A stretch of 52,768 nucleotides of DNA from Akkermansia muciniphila (GTDB taxonomy: Bacteria > Verrucomicrobiota > Verrucomicrobiia > Verrucomicrobiales > Akkermansiaceae): contig CAMCYK010000011.1 of assembly GCA_945883695.1 (NCBI GenBank), forward strand, positions 1 to 52,768, written 5' to 3'. Position numbers and translations under genes: made by a program. Below, in pieces: positions 1 to 13,500 of the stretch (position 1 is its first letter; each line of letters starts with the position of its first letter). The notes below the pieces were generated by a model. The model did no database searches and was not told where the DNA came from. It saw only the letters and a program-made list of their open reading frames with translations.

Positions 1-1
1 G

Positions 2-238
2 CGACTCCCAGAAGGACGTGTTGTCGTATTTTTCTTCGGGGATACATCGGGGGTATTTGACGAGCTGGAGTTGGATGACGCGGCAGTCGCAATGGAGGCT
101 CTTCGCAGGAACGGGTTCGGGAGATACGAGCACGTCAGCGAGGAGGGTAAAAGGGTGATGGCATGGCCGAGGCCACCCTTCGTCAAAGGACGACATCCCA
201 TCGGCCCCATTTATTCCAGCGGTCAGTTCGGGCGATAG
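2..238 (+). CDS. C-terminal part of an unidentified protein, cut by the left edge
   Basis: An open frame enters from the left edge and stops at TAG 236-238, giving 78 residues. It starts RLPEGRVVVFFFGD and ends PIGPIYSSGQFGR. The stretch is rich in charged residues and looks like genuine protein (for example FDELELDDAAVAMEALRRNG), with no membrane segment. I do not recognise the family. The start lies outside the window, so function cannot be assigned. It overlaps the first codons of another open frame beginning at 163, which I treat as non-coding here. No gene follows closely on the same strand; the next sequence is decayed. Confidence 0.5.
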   Translation, partial: RLPEGRVVVFFFGDTSGVFDELELDDAAVAMEALRRNGFGRYEHVSEEGKRVMAWPRPPFVKGRHPIGPIYSSGQFGR

Positions 239-285
239 TGCTCTTGCTCAACTACACGAGGTTCTGGTCCATCACGTTGCTCCGG

Positions 286-411
286 CTATTCTCGGCGGAA
301 CTGTTCAGCTGCCATCATGGCGTGGCCGTCCTCCACCGCCGCCAGCAACCGCCGGGCCCGGCTGGCTCGCATGAACCAGGTGTAGGCAGTGAAGTCGTCG
401 TCGCATTCGGC
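286..411 (-). pseudogene. Possible tail fragment of an unidentified minus-strand gene
   Basis: Read on the minus strand, about 40 codons ending at TAG 286-288 look protein-like (for example YTWFMRASRARRLLAAVEDG, then MMAAEQF). Above about position 408 the same frame turns into the antisense of a LysR domain and loses that character. The plus strand over the same stretch gives low-quality sequence rich in His, Pro and Gln. I infer a short 3' gene remnant joined to the LysR remnant. The family is not recognised. The support is only amino-acid texture plus a stop codon, so this is weak. Confidence 0.22.
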
Positions 412-1119
412 GAAGAGGGTCACCGCTTGGCGGGGATGATCCGCCGGCACTTTTCGGAACTGGATGATTTCCGCGAGTCGATGTCCGGGCGGCCGGTTGG
501 GGTCCGGATGGGAGCCGCGGCGAGCGAGCTGGATTGGATGGTCTTGCCCAGGATGGCCGGGTGCCGGGAAGCCCTCGGGGGTGTGGTGCTGGAGCTGGAG
601 CAATCCCGCAGCGGCGAAGTGGCCCGTGGCGTGGCGGACGGCCGGCTGGATTTCGGGATCGTCCGCGACGACGCCGCGCCGGCGGGGATGAAGCGGTGGA
701 AACTCGGGCGGATCGGCTACTCGCTGTTCGCCCCCAAGGCGGCGTGGAAGGGTGGCGGTGGGATCGAAGGAGTGTTCGCGCGGCATCCCTTCGGCGAGCT
801 GCTTCCCGGTGGACAGTTCCATGATCGGTATCGCGGGCTACTCGCGGCGCGGAAATGGTCACCGCGGGTGATTGCCCGGGTCGGTTCGTTCATCCGGTTG
901 GCCCGCTTGGTCCGTGCCGACGGGGTGGCGGCGGTGCTGCCTAGGACGGCGACGGGTGAATTCGATCCGGCCAAAGTGCAGGCGATGCCCCTCCCGTGGA
1001 GTCACGAGCGGCCGATGGTGCTGCTGGCGAACCCGCGGAGCCTCGACCGGGCCGGGCTGAGGCCGGGTATCGCGGTGGCGCCTTCGAAGGTGCTGGCGTG
1101 GTCGGGTGCTTCGGACTGA
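405..1119 (+). pseudogene. LysR-type regulator, effector-binding domain only (5'-truncated)
   Basis: The frame ending at 1119 reads, from about EEGHRLAGMIRRHFSELDDF onward, like the linker helix and substrate-binding domain of a LysR-family regulator (DGRLDFGIVRDD, then the RLARLVRADGVAAVLP helix). The N-terminal winged helix-turn-helix that should precede it is missing: upstream residues are unrelated His/Pro/Gln-rich sequence. The open frame could start at ATG 163, but that start lies inside another gene's tail and would give a nonsense N-terminus. I therefore call it a truncated, presumably non-functional gene. A divergent functional LysR protein cannot be fully excluded. Confidence 0.5.
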
Positions 1120-1551
1120 GATCCGCAAGCCTGCTCCCGGCCAGTCCGCGAGAAGGCGGATGGGGGACTGGCGGAGCCGCTTCCTGGGCGGGGTGGCCGC
1201 CGACATCCCGGCCGAGACCAGCACCGAGAGGGTCACCACGGCAAATCCACGAAACCCAATGGTGTTAGAAACTAGCATCTATTGACTATCCTTTGAACCT
1301 GCCTGAAGAAGCCCGCGAATCAGCGTCAACGACAATCCTCGCGAGCATGCATCATCCCGGGACGACGCTTCTCTCCGCCTTTGTGGCAAGACCTATTGGT
1401 AGAACCGGCAGCGCGGAAAGTTTCCCGTCCCGGGAGGTCGGAATTGATCGACAGATTTCCGCCAATCTTCACCTTTTCGTTCGTAGTCCGTGACTCCGGC
1501 TCACGCGCCCCGCGATCCTCGATTCGCCCGTTTTCCCACTTCGCCCGCCCC
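1120..1551. other. Intergenic region upstream of the giant RCC1 gene
   Basis: This stretch of about 430 bp has no convincing gene. It holds a hairpin at 1141-1171 just after the LysR remnant. No good -35/-10 pair or Shine-Dalgarno site stands out before ATG 1552. The frame of the giant gene is open back to 1381, but that leader lacks a start with a signal peptide, so I regard it as 5' untranslated DNA. Confidence 0.4.
1141..1171. repeat. REP-like stem-loop
   Basis: CCAGTCC at 1141-1147 is the exact reverse complement of GGACTGG at 1165-1171. An inner CCGC/GCGG pairing encloses a 6-nt loop. The AGTCCGC-N6-GCGGA core closely resembles a second hairpin at 25985-26002, which suggests a dispersed element rather than a simple terminator. 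There is no T-run. Confidence 0.35.
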
Positions 1552-4500
1552 ATGAAACGAAGCACCCTGCTGTTCCGTCCGCTGATCTGTTGGTTGACGA
1601 TGTTGACCGTCGCTCCCGTTTCGGCGGCGACCGTCGAAGTCACCTACAACAATGCCGCGGACATTCCCGTGACGACGGCCAGCCACACGGCGTCAGGCAA
1701 CACCCTGGACTTCCGGCTCAACTTCGCGCCCGCCGTCGGGACCATGCTCACCGTCGTCAATGTCACCGGCTCCGGCCCCATCCAGGGGACTTACGACAAC
1801 CTGGCACAAGGGCAGCGGGTCGATCTCACGTTCAACGGGATCCGCTATCCCTTTTTCGCCAACTATTTCGGCGGCAGCGGCAACGACCTGGTGCTGGCAT
1901 GGGGCAGCAGCCGGCCCTTGGTCTGGGGAGACAACAACTACGGCTATCTGGGACTCGATCATACCCTGGCGGTCCGGATTCCCACCGCGGTGCTGCCAAC
2001 CGGCGTCCTGAAAGGCAAGATCCTGAGCCGCGCGGCCATCGGGGCGAGCCACACCGTCGTGCTCGCCACCGACGGCTCGCTGTTCGCCTGGGGCGACAAT
2101 TCGGAGGGCCAGCTCGGCAACGACCGGATGGGCGAGAACAGCCTGGTGCCCTTGGCCGTCGACCGGTCGGGAGCGCTTGCCGGCAAGACCGTCGTTTCAT
2201 TGGTCGCCGGCCAGACATTCACGCTCGCGCTCTGCTCCGACGGCACCCTCGTCACCTGGGGCGGCAACAACTCCGGAACGGCGGGCAACGGAAGCTCCAG
2301 CGACTCCCCGGTACCGACGGCGGTGGACCAGGCAGGAGTCCTCGCGGGAAGGCGAGTGGTTTCGATCGTGGCTGGCTCGGAATCCTGCTTCGCGCTTTGT
2401 TCGGATGGCACCTTGGCCGCCTGGGGCAACAACGTGACGGGGCAGCTCGGGGATGGCAGCAACACCAACCGCTCGCGCCCGGTCCTGGTGTCGAAGACCG
2501 GTGCCCTCGCGGGAAAGACCATTATCGCGGTGGCCTCGGGACATCACCACACCTACGCCCTCTGTTCGGACGGCACGCTGGCCGCATGGGGGCGGAATTC
2601 CGAGGGGCAGCTCGGAAACAACACGACGACCGAATCCCTGATTCCGGTTCCGGTGGTTCGCACCGGCGTGCTCTCGGGCAAAACGATCACTTCGATATCG
2701 TGTGGCGCGCTCTTCGGAATGGCCCTCTGCTCCGACGGCACCCTGGCTTCCTGGGGGTCTAACAATTCCGGACAACTAGGAATCGGAAGCACCACGCTGA
2801 GCCGCGTGCCGGTCGCGGTGAACCGCAGCGGCGTCCTGTCGGGAAAAACCATCGTCTTCGCCACCGCAGGTTACAACCACGCCCACGCGCTTTGCTCCGA
2901 CGGCACGCTCGCTTCCTGGGGCCTCAATGACGCGAACCAGTTGGGCGACGACACCGGCACCACCCGCACCCTCCCGGTCCGTGTCGTTTCGACCGGATTG
3001 CGGGCAGGCGAACGCTTCCACGCGCTGGGATCCGGTGCAGCCGCCCGTCAAGGGTTGGTGCTGGCCGCCTCTCCTCCCCCCGCCACCCCGGTCACCCTCG
3101 CGGCCGACCCGATCGGCGACCAGCAGGCCACCCTCCGCGCGACGGCGAACGCGAACGGCACTGCCGCCACGGTTTCTTTCGAATACGGCACCACGACCGC
3201 CCTCGGCGGCACGGCCGCGGCCATCCCCGCGAGCGTCAATGGCAGCACCACCACCGCGGTCAGCGCCAACCTCGGCGGGCTCCTCCCTGCCACGACCTAC
3301 CACTACCGCGTGGTGGCCAGCGGGACGGGCGGGGACGCCGCCGGGGAAACGCTGAGCTTCACCACGGGCAGTTCCGCGGCACTCGCCACGCTTTCCACCA
3401 CGGCGGGCGAGCTCGCGCCTCTGTTCCAGACCCCGCTAACCAGCTATTGGCTCACTGTTTCCTCCGCCACCGCCGGGATCTCGCTCACTCCCACCGCCAC
3501 TCAAGCCGGTGCCGCCATCACTGTGGGTGGCAACCCGGCGGTCGCCGGCAGCCCCGGCCCGCTCCTGCCGCTGGCACCCGGTAACAACCAGATTCCGATC
3601 AAGGTGACTTCCGCCGATGGGACGACGGCATTCACCTACACCGTGCATGTTACCCGTCTTCCCGGGGTCTTCGCCATGGAGTCGGCGGCGGACGTTCCTA
3701 TCACCGCCACCAGCTTCGACCTCAATGGCAGGGAAGCGGTGCTGAGCCTCCGCCACGCCCCGGCTCCGGGTGCGCTCATCACATTGTTGAGATCCACCAG
3801 CCTCGACCCCATCCGTGGCAGCTTCTCCAACCTCGCCCAGGGGCAAGGTGTCGCTCTCACCCACCAGGGAGTCCGCTACGAATACGTCGCCGACTACTTC
3901 GGCGGCAGCGGCAACGACCTCGTCCTCCGCGGGGCGAACACCCGCGCGGTGGCCTGGGGGAGCAACTCGGGCAGCCAGCTCGGGTTCGCCACCCCGTCCC
4001 AGAGCAATTCCGCGCTTCCCGTCGACAGCTCCGGTGAGCTATCGGGAAAAACGATCACCGCCACCGCGGTGGGCAGCAACAGCAGCTTCGCCTTGGACTC
4101 GGACGGCGTCGTCTACTCGTGGGGACTGAACCCGTCCGGCCAGCTTGGAACCGGCGACCTCGTCACTTCCCCGGTTCCACGGAAAGTACTTGTGAGCGGC
4201 CCGTTGGCGGGAAAGCGGGTCGTCGCCATCGACGCCGGTAACAACCACGCGTTAGCCCTCTGTTCCGACGGGACCCTGCTCGCATGGGGAAGCAACAACG
4301 ACGGACAGCTCGGCATCGGCAGCACCACCCGCAGCCTGCTGGCGGTCGACGTGGACCGGACCGGAGTGCTCGCCGGCAAGACGGTCGTCCAGATGGTCGC
4401 CAGCGGAAATTTCAGCATGGCACTTTGCAGTGACGGGACCATCGCCGCCTGGGGTGCGAACGAAGCGGGACAACTGGGAGACGGCACGGTCGGCAACCGC

Positions 4501-7500
4501 CTGAGGCCGGTCGAGGTCGTGAGATCGGGCTACTTGAAGGACCGCGGAGTCGTGCAAATCACCGCGGGCGAAAGTTTCGCGCTGGCGCTGCTCGACGATG
4601 GGACGCTCGCCGGATGGGGCCGCAATGACAACGGTCATCTCGGCGACGGCACCTCGACCTACCGCAAGTTACCGGTTGCCGCGGGGATCGGAGGAGCACT
4701 CGCAGGCAAGGCCGTCGTCCAGATCCGTGCGGGGTCCCAACATTCCCTCGCCCTTTGCAGCGACGGTACCATTGCCGGCTGGGGTGCCAACAACCAAGGC
4801 GCGCTGGGCAACAATACCACCTCGTCCACGACCCCGGTGCCGGTGGCCGTGGTCAGAACCGGCGTATTGTCGGGAAGAACGGTCACCAGCATCGCCGCCG
4901 GCAATCAGTTCAGCCTTGCAAGTTGTTCCGACGGAACCATGGCTGCCTGGGGATCTAACAGCTTCGGGGAACTCGGCAACGGGACGGCGGGCAGTTACAG
5001 CCAGGTTCCGGTTCTTCAAAACCCGTCGGTCGCTTATCCCGGGAGTTCCTTCCCGCCCTTGAGCGCTGCCCCGGCCGGCACCGTAACCGTGACCCTGCTG
5101 GCCTTCCCGCCGCCACCACAGGCAGTAACGCTCGCCGCATCCTCGATTCGGGATCTGGGAGCAACGCTTGAAGGCGAGGTGAATGCCAATGGCAATCCCG
5201 CGTCGGTCTCCTTCGAGTATGGCCTCACCGACAGCTACGGCACGGTGGTCACGGCGAATCCTTCCCCGGTCGCCGGGACGGCGCTTACCCCGTCGCGTGC
5301 CACATTGAACAATCTGCTGGGCGGCACGACCTACCACTATCGCGTGGTAGCATCCGGCCCCGGCGGAAAAGCCTTCGGCGCCGACGCTACCTTGACCACC
5401 ACCACGGCGGCAGCGCTCGCCAGCCTCGAGGCCGGTGGACATGCCGTCGAGCCTGCCTTCTCGCAAGAGATCTCCCGCTACGCCGTCACCGTGCCCGAGA
5501 CCGCGGACAGCATCGTGATCGGTGCAACGGCCGCCTCGCCCGGTGCCGCCGTCACGGTCAATGGCAGCCCGCGGGCGCCCGGAGGCAACCCGCTGGCTCT
5601 TTCCAGCGGCGCGAACCTCGTGACTATCCGGGTCACCTCGCCCGGTGGCGGCGACAGCCGCGATTACACCCTCACCGTCACCCGCTTGCCGGGAACCATC
5701 CTCCTGACCTCCGCCAACCAAGCACCGCTCGCTCTGAGCCGGCTCGATGCATCCGGGCAACACCTCGATTTCGAACTGCGGTACCTCCCGACGGCAGGCA
5801 CTTCCTTCCGCCTCTTCGACCTCGCCGGGTTCACCCCGATCAGCGGCCGCTTCGACAACCTCGCGCACGGCCAGCGGGTGACGCTGGCCTTTGGCGGCAT
5901 CGAGTTCCCCTTCGTCGCCAACTACTTCGGCGGCGATGGCAACGACCTGGTGCTTCAATGGGCGAACACCCGGCTGTTCGGCTGGGGCTTCAACACCTAC
6001 GGCCATGCCGGGCTTCCAGCCACCCCCTCGCTCACGTCACCGACACCCGCGGATCCGTCGGCACTGCTCCAAGACAAGACCATCCTGACGACGGCATCAG
6101 GTTCCTCGTTCACGATCATGCTGATGTCCGACGGCAGCGTGTTCGGCATCGGCGAGAACGGGAGCGGCCAGCTGGGGAACCCGGCCGCCGGAAGCCGGAC
6201 CTCCACCCCGGTGCCGGTCGACCGGTCCGGGATTCTCAATGGAAAAACCGTGACCACGATCGCCGTCGGCAGCACTCACACGCTGGCGCTGTGCTCCGAT
6301 GGCACGCTGGTCGCCTGGGGCGACAACAGTGTGGGACGACTGGGAACCGGCAACACCACCCGTAGCCCGGTGCCCATCGCCGTCGACCGCAGCGGCGCCC
6401 TGGCCGGCAAGCGGGTGATCGCGATCGGAGCAGGCACCGATCACTCGCTCGCCGCCTGCTCCGATGGAACCGTCGTCGCCTGGGGCCAGAACTTCAACGG
6501 CCAGCTTGGTAACGGCGTCCAGACCAACTCGCTGGTTCCGATTCCCGTCAACCGTGACGGCGCGCTGGCGGGCAAGACCGTGACCAAGCTTTTCGGCGGC
6601 AACTCCCACAGCATCGCGCTTTGCTCCGACGGCAGCCTCGCGGCCTGGGGCGCGAATGTCGCGGGCCAACTGGGTGACGGCACCACCACCAACCGCTTGC
6701 TTCCCGTTACCGTGACGTCGACCGGCATCCTTGCCGGAAAGACCCCGGCCGCCATCGCCGCCGGTGCCACCCACCAACTCTTGCTTTGCACGGATGGCAC
6801 CCTCGTCACCTGGGGCTCCAACTTCCGCGGGCAACTTGGGACCGGTAACACTACCAGCAGCTCCGTGCCGATCGCCGTAACCAAGACCGGAGGACTTGCG
6901 GGCAAGGCCGTCACCGCCATTGCGGCGGGAACCAGCCACAGCCTTGCTGTGTCCTCCGACGGCACCGGTGCCGCGTGGGGCTTCGATTCCAGCGGCCAAC
7001 TCGGCGACGGCGCGCCGCTCAGCAACAAGACGCTCCCCGTCGGGCTGGTCAACGACCAGCTCCGCGCCGGCGAGAGATTCATCCAAGTCTCCGCCGGTTC
7101 CGCCTCGGAACTCTCGCTCGGCATCGTGGCATCCCCCCCGCCTCCCACCGCGACCACGCTCGCCGCCACCGCGATCCGCGACACCGCGGCCACCCTCAAC
7201 GGAGCGGTCCTGCCCAACGGCAGCAGCACCACTTTGCGATTTGAATACGGCCTGACTTCTTCGTTCGGCATGACCGTGCCCGCAGTGCCGGGCACCGGGG
7301 CCGGCACCGGGGCTGTCGAAGCCAGCGCCCGGCTTCCCGGCCTGCTGCCCGGGACCACCTACCACTTCCGCCTTGTTGCGGAGGGCCCCGGCGCTACCGC
7401 CTTTGGCGATGACAGCGTTTTCACCACCACGACCAACGCCACCCTGACAGGCCTGAACCTCAGCGCCGGGATTCTATTCCCAGGCTTCGAGCGGACCCAT

Positions 7501-10500
7501 GCCACTTACATCGCGACGGTATCTTCCGGAGTCGACTCGATCACGGTAGCCCCGGTTCCGACGCATCCGGAGGCCGTCATCTCGGTGAATGGCACGGTCA
7601 TCCCTTCCGGCGGCGCGAGCGGTCCCATCCCGCTTTCGGCAGGCGGCATCGCCGTCGAGATCCAGGTGACATCGGCGGACCGCGTCGACTCCATGACCTA
7701 CCGAGTGGCGGTCACCCGGCTTCCGGGAGCCTTTACGGTCCCCAACCCGGACAGCGTGCCGCTCACCGCCGGCGAACTCATCGCCAGCGGAAATGCCCCG
7801 CCCTTCGTCCTCGGCCACGCCCCCCAGGTTGGCTCGAGCTTAAAGGTGATCGACATCACCGGCAGCGGGCCGATCCGCGGCCGCTTCGACAACCTGGCGC
7901 AGGGCCAGCGGGTCGGGCTGGAATTTGGCGGGGTGCTCTATCCGTTCGTCGCGAACTACAGCGGCGGCACCGGCAACGACCTGGTCCTCGAATGGGGCAA
8001 CACCCGGCCCTTGGCATGGGGCAACAACGGGTCCAGCCAATCCGGCACCGGCATCAGCACGGCTTCCACGCTGCTCGTTCCGACTCCCGTCGAAACCGGT
8101 GGGGCGCTGGCAGGGAAAACCATCCACCGCTGGGCCAGCGGCAGCGAACACGTGATCGCCCTCTGCCTCGATGGCAGCCTCGTGGCCTGGGGCAGGAACA
8201 ACTCCGGAATGCTCGGAGACGGCACCAACACCGAGCGCCCAACCGCGATCAACGTTCCTTTCAACGGCGCGCTGGCCGGCAAATCCGTTGTCGCGGTGGC
8301 CGCGGGATCTTATCACAGCCTGGCACTTTGCTCGGACGGCAGCATCGCGGCATGGGGATCGAATATTTCCGGCCAGCTCGGAAACAACAGCATTACCAAC
8401 AGCTTGACCCCGGTGGCCGTCGACACCTCGGGAGTTCTCGCCGGGAAGCCGGTGATCGCCATCGCCGCCGGTTCCAATTTCAGCCTCGCCCTCTGTCAGG
8501 ACGGCACGATCGCCGCCTGGGGCCAATCGAACAGCGGCCAACTCGGGAACAACACGACCACCTTCAGCCGGGTCCCGGTCGCCGTGGTGTCGACCGGCGT
8601 GCTCGCCGGCAGACGGCCGGTCGCGCTCGCCGCCGGCCATGAGTTCGCCCTCGCCTTGTGCGACGATGGCCAGATCGCCGGCTGGGGCAGCAACTCCTTC
8701 GGCCAACTGGGCGACAACACCACGACCCAGCGCAACGTGCCGGTGCTGGCCGATCGCGGCGGCGTGCTTGCCGGCAAGACGGTGACCGCCATCGCCGCTG
8801 GCGTCGCGCACTCGCTGGCCCGCTTGTCAGACGGCACTCTGGCCGCGTGGGGATCCAACGCCAGCGGGGTTCTCGGCGACGGCACCACGACCAACCGCCG
8901 GGTGCCGGTGCTGATCAACCTCAGCGGCGTGCTCGCCGGCAAAACCGTGACCGACATGGAAGGCGGCGGCAGTCACACGCTCGCCGTGTGCAGCGACGGC
9001 ACCCTGGCCGCCTGGGGCCGCAACCAAGCCGGCGAAGTGGGCGACATCACCACCACCACCCGTTTGCTGCCCGTTCTGGTCAACACGACCGGCCTGCAAC
9101 CCGGCGAGCGCTTCATCCCCGGCATCATCGCTTCCGACCTCAACAGCTCCCATGCGATCGTCGCGTCGCCCCCTGCTCCGCAAGCCGCCAGCCTCGCCGC
9201 CAGCTCGGTGAAGGATTCGGGCGCCATCCTCAACGCCACGGTCCGGCCCAACGGATCAAGCGCCACGGTCTCCTTCGAGTTCGGCCTGACGCCCTTCCTC
9301 GGTACGACGCTCACCGCCGAGCCCGCGACCCTTGGCGGCAGCACCGCCCAATCGGCGGGCGTCGCCGTCGCGGGCCTGACTCCGGGGACGACTTATCATT
9401 ATCGCGTCGTCAGTTCCGGTCCCGGTGGGATCGCCCGGGGCGAGATCCTTTCCTTCGCCACCACCACGCGGGCCACGCTGGCCGGCCTGACTCCGTCCGC
9501 CGGGGTGATGGGGCCGGACTTCGACCCGAAATCCACCGCCTACTGGCTGACCGTGCCGGCCGCAACCCAGGGGATCTCGTTCACTCCGGTGGTCGCCGAA
9601 CCCGGGGCCACCGTCCGGATCGCCGGGTCGCCGGTGGCGAGCGGCCAAGCCGGACCCACGGTGGCGCTCGCCCCCGGCAACAACTCCGTCGAGGTCGCCG
9701 TCACCAGCGCGGACGGCACCGCAAACCTGACCTATCACGTGACAGTCACCCGCATCCCGGAGTCGCTCGCCTTCGGCTCCGCCGCGGAGGTCCCGCTGCG
9801 GGTTGCAGGGTTCCACGCGACAGGTAGCCCGGCGATCATCCTCGGCTTCGCCCCGCCGACCGGCACCGACCTGATGCTGGTGGAAAATTCCGGCCGCGGT
9901 TTCATCCGCGGGGCCTTCGAGGGGCTCGCCCAGGGCGGATTGCTGAAACTCTCCCATGGCGGCATCACCTACGAATTCTCCGTCAACTACCACGGGGGCG
10001 ATGGCAACGACCTCGTCCTGCAATGGGCGAACATGGCCCTCTTCGGCTGGGGGGACAACACCAGCGGTGCGGCCGGTCATCATGGCCCGACCCGCTACAC
10101 CCCGGTCGCGGTCGCCGATGACCAGGGGATCCTTGCCGGAAAAACGGTGAGCGCCCTGTCCACCGGCAGCTCCCACACGCTCGCGCTCTGCACCGATGGC
10201 ACCCTGGCGGCCTGGGGATCGAACAGCGATGGCCAGCTGGGCAACGGCGGCACTTCCTCCAGCAACGTGCCGGTGGCGGTCGACCTGGGCGGCGAACTGG
10301 CCGGCAAGACCGTGGTCGCCATCGCCACCGGCCGGGATCACAGCCTTGTGCTTTGTTCCGACGGCACCGTGGCCGCCTGGGGATCGAATATCCTCGGCCA
10401 ACTCGGGGCCTGGGAGTCGTCCCGCAGCCGGACTCCGGTCGTCCTGGAGAAAACCGGTGCCTTGGGCGGCCGCAAGGTGGTCGCGATCCGCGCCGGCGAA

Positions 10501-13500
10501 TACTTCAACCTGGCTCTTTGCGAAGACGGGACGCTCGCCGCCTGGGGCTACAACGACAGGGGTCAACTGGGCGACGGCACCAAGACGGACCGGAGGCTTC
10601 CGGTGCGGGTCGGCGACAACAGCATCCTCGGCGGCCGCCGGATCTCGTCGATCGCCGCGGGCGGAACCCACGTCGTGGCCATCACCGAGGATGGCAGCCT
10701 GTTTGCCTGGGGAGGCAACGGGCAGGGCCAGTTGGGGAACGGCAACACCTCCGATAGTTCGAGCCCGGTCCCGGTCAACACCGGCGGACTGCTTGCCGGC
10801 AAACGGGTGGTCGCCCTGGCGGCCGGCTCCAACCACAACCTCGCCCTGTGTGCCGATGGCACCCTCGCGGTCTGGGGCGCCAACGGCTCCGGCCAACTCG
10901 GCATCGGCTCGACCACCAACAGCCCGCTGCCGGTGGGGGTGAACCGGGGCGGCGTGCTGGCCGGCAAGACCATCCGCGGCATCGCCGCCCACAACACCTC
11001 GAGTTATGCCGTTTGCGACGATGGCAGCATTGCCGCCTGGGGCTTCAACCAATGGGGCCAGCTCGGCGACAACACCACCACCAACCGCAATCAGCCGGTG
11101 CTGGTCCAAAACTCGGTCCTCAAGCCCGGCGAGCGATTCGTCCGCCTTGCCGACGGCCCGTTCTCGACCCACATCAACGCCATCGCCGCCCTCCCGCCCC
11201 GCGCCACGGTGGACACCCTGGCGGCCGCGGTGACCGGTGACTCGTCGGCAACGCTGAACGGCTCCGTCCGGGCCAATTCCTCGGACGCCACGGCGTGGTT
11301 CGCTTACGGCACGACTCCGGCCTACGGCCAAAGGGCCGCGGCCACCCCGGAAAATGTCGCGGCCGGGACCACCACGGCGATCACGGCGTCACTCGCCGGC
11401 TTGCAAGGCGGCACCACCTATCACTTCCGCGCCGTCGCCTCGGGAAGCGGCGGGATTTCCTACGGGGAATCTCGTACTTTCACCACCGGCAACGCCGCCG
11501 CGCTCGCCTCCCTCACCGTCGGCGGCGCCACCCTGTCGCCCGCTTTCTCGCCGGCGCTCGGCTCCTACTCCGCCACCGTTCCCTTCACCGCCGGGCGGAT
11601 CACGGTGACCGCGCGATCCTTGTCCGCAGCCGCGGAGATCCGGATCAACGGCAGCCAACCGAACCCGGGTAGCGCGCTCGCCGACGTCGATCTCGCGGTG
11701 GGAACCAACACGGTCGAGGTGACGGTGAACGCCGGCGGTGGAACCGCCACCCGGAACTACCGGATCACGGTCATGCGGTTTCCGGAGTCGTTCGTCTATC
11801 GCGACGGGACCGAACGCCCGCTGGTGATGGAGCGCTTCGCGGGGTCCGGACCCGCGCCTTCGCTGGCGCTGGAATTCGCCCCCGGTCCCGGGACAGGCCT
11901 GACGGTCGTGGAGCAAACCGGGCTCGATCCCTTCGCGGACCGCTTCAGCAACCTCGCCCAAGGAGAGGTCGTCGTCCTCCACCACAACGGCGTGAACTAC
12001 CGCTTCGTCGCCAACTATTTCGGCGGCAGCGGCAACGACCTGGTTCTCGAATGGGCCAACCGCCGGATCGTCGGCTGGGGCCAGAACAGCGATGGGGAAC
12101 TCGGGCATCCGGATCCGCGCGACATGACCACTCCCGTCGCCACCGTGGCCGACGCCTTCCCCCCCGACGGCACCCTGTTCGCGGTCGATGCCGCGGGGAC
12201 CGGCAACCACACCCTGGCACTCGGCTCCGACGGCGTCGTGTACGCCTGGGGCGGGAACCAAGCCGGCCAGCTCGGAAATGGCGGCACCACCCGGACCACG
12301 ACTCCCGCCGCGGTCGACCGGAGCGGTATCCTCGCCGGAAAACGGGTCGTGAAGATCGCGGCCGGCGGCGATCACAGCCTGGCACTCTGCGAAGACGGCA
12401 CCCTGGTGGCCTGGGGGTCGAACGGCAACGGCCAGCTCGGCACCGGCGACACGGTGAATCATACCCGCCCGGTGGCCGTGGACCGGACCGGCGTGCTGGC
12501 CGGCAAAACCATCATTGCCATCGCCGCGAGCTACTACGCGAGCTTCGCCGTCTGCGCGGACGGCACGGTCGCGGCCTGGGGCGGCAATGGTTCGGGCATG
12601 CTCGGCAACGGCTTGAACTCCGGCAGCTTCACCCGTCCGGTTGAGGTGAACCGCGGCGGTGTGTTGCTGGGAAAAACCGTGGTCGCCCTGGCTCCCGGCG
12701 AGAACCATTGTTTCGCCCTTTGTTCCGACGGCACTTTCGCCGCCTGGGGCCAGAACACCTACGGCCAGCTCGGCAACAACAGCAACGCCGACAGCCCGGT
12801 GCCCGTGCTGGTGGACCGCGGCGGCGTGCTGGCCGGCAAGACGGTCGTCCAAGTGTCCGCCGGACGGGCCCACGGCCTCGCCGTCTGCAGCGACGGGACC
12901 GTCGCCGGCTGGGGCCGCAACAACTTCGGTGAGGTCGGCAACAACAGCACGACCCAAAGCGGGGTCCCGGTCGCGATCACGTCCAGCGGATCGCTCGCCG
13001 GCAAAACCGTCACCGCCGTCGACGCCAGCATCTTCAACAGCCTCGCCCTCTGTTCCGACGGCAGCGCCGCCACGTGGGGCTATAACCCCTGGGGCCAGCT
13101 GGGCAACGGAACCACCAGCGACAGCCCGGTGCCGGTGGCGGTGCTGCCCGGCGTGATCCGTCCCGGCGAACGAATCATCGCCGGGACCGCGGCGGTCGGC
13201 TCTCACTTCGCGCTCGTCGCCTCGCCCCCCGCGCCGACCGCGGAAACCCTGGCGGCAACCTTGATCGGCGACCACACCGCGACCGTGAACGGCCGCGCCG
13301 GGGGGAACGGGGAAACGACCGCGCTGACCTTCGAGTATGGCCTGACCGACACCTACGGCAGCACGCTGGCCGCGGATCCGGCGACGATCAGCGGCACCGC
13401 CGTGACCGGCTCCAGTGCCACCCTGACCGGGCTGCTCGCGGGCACCACGTATCATTATCGCCTGGTCGCCTCGAATGACGGCGGGACCACCCGGGGCGCG

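Noticed and set aside
1381-1551. N-terminal extension of the giant protein by 57 residues
   Set aside because: It would bury the signal peptide that begins at ATG 1552, and the extension is Arg/Pro/Ser-rich without a start signal.
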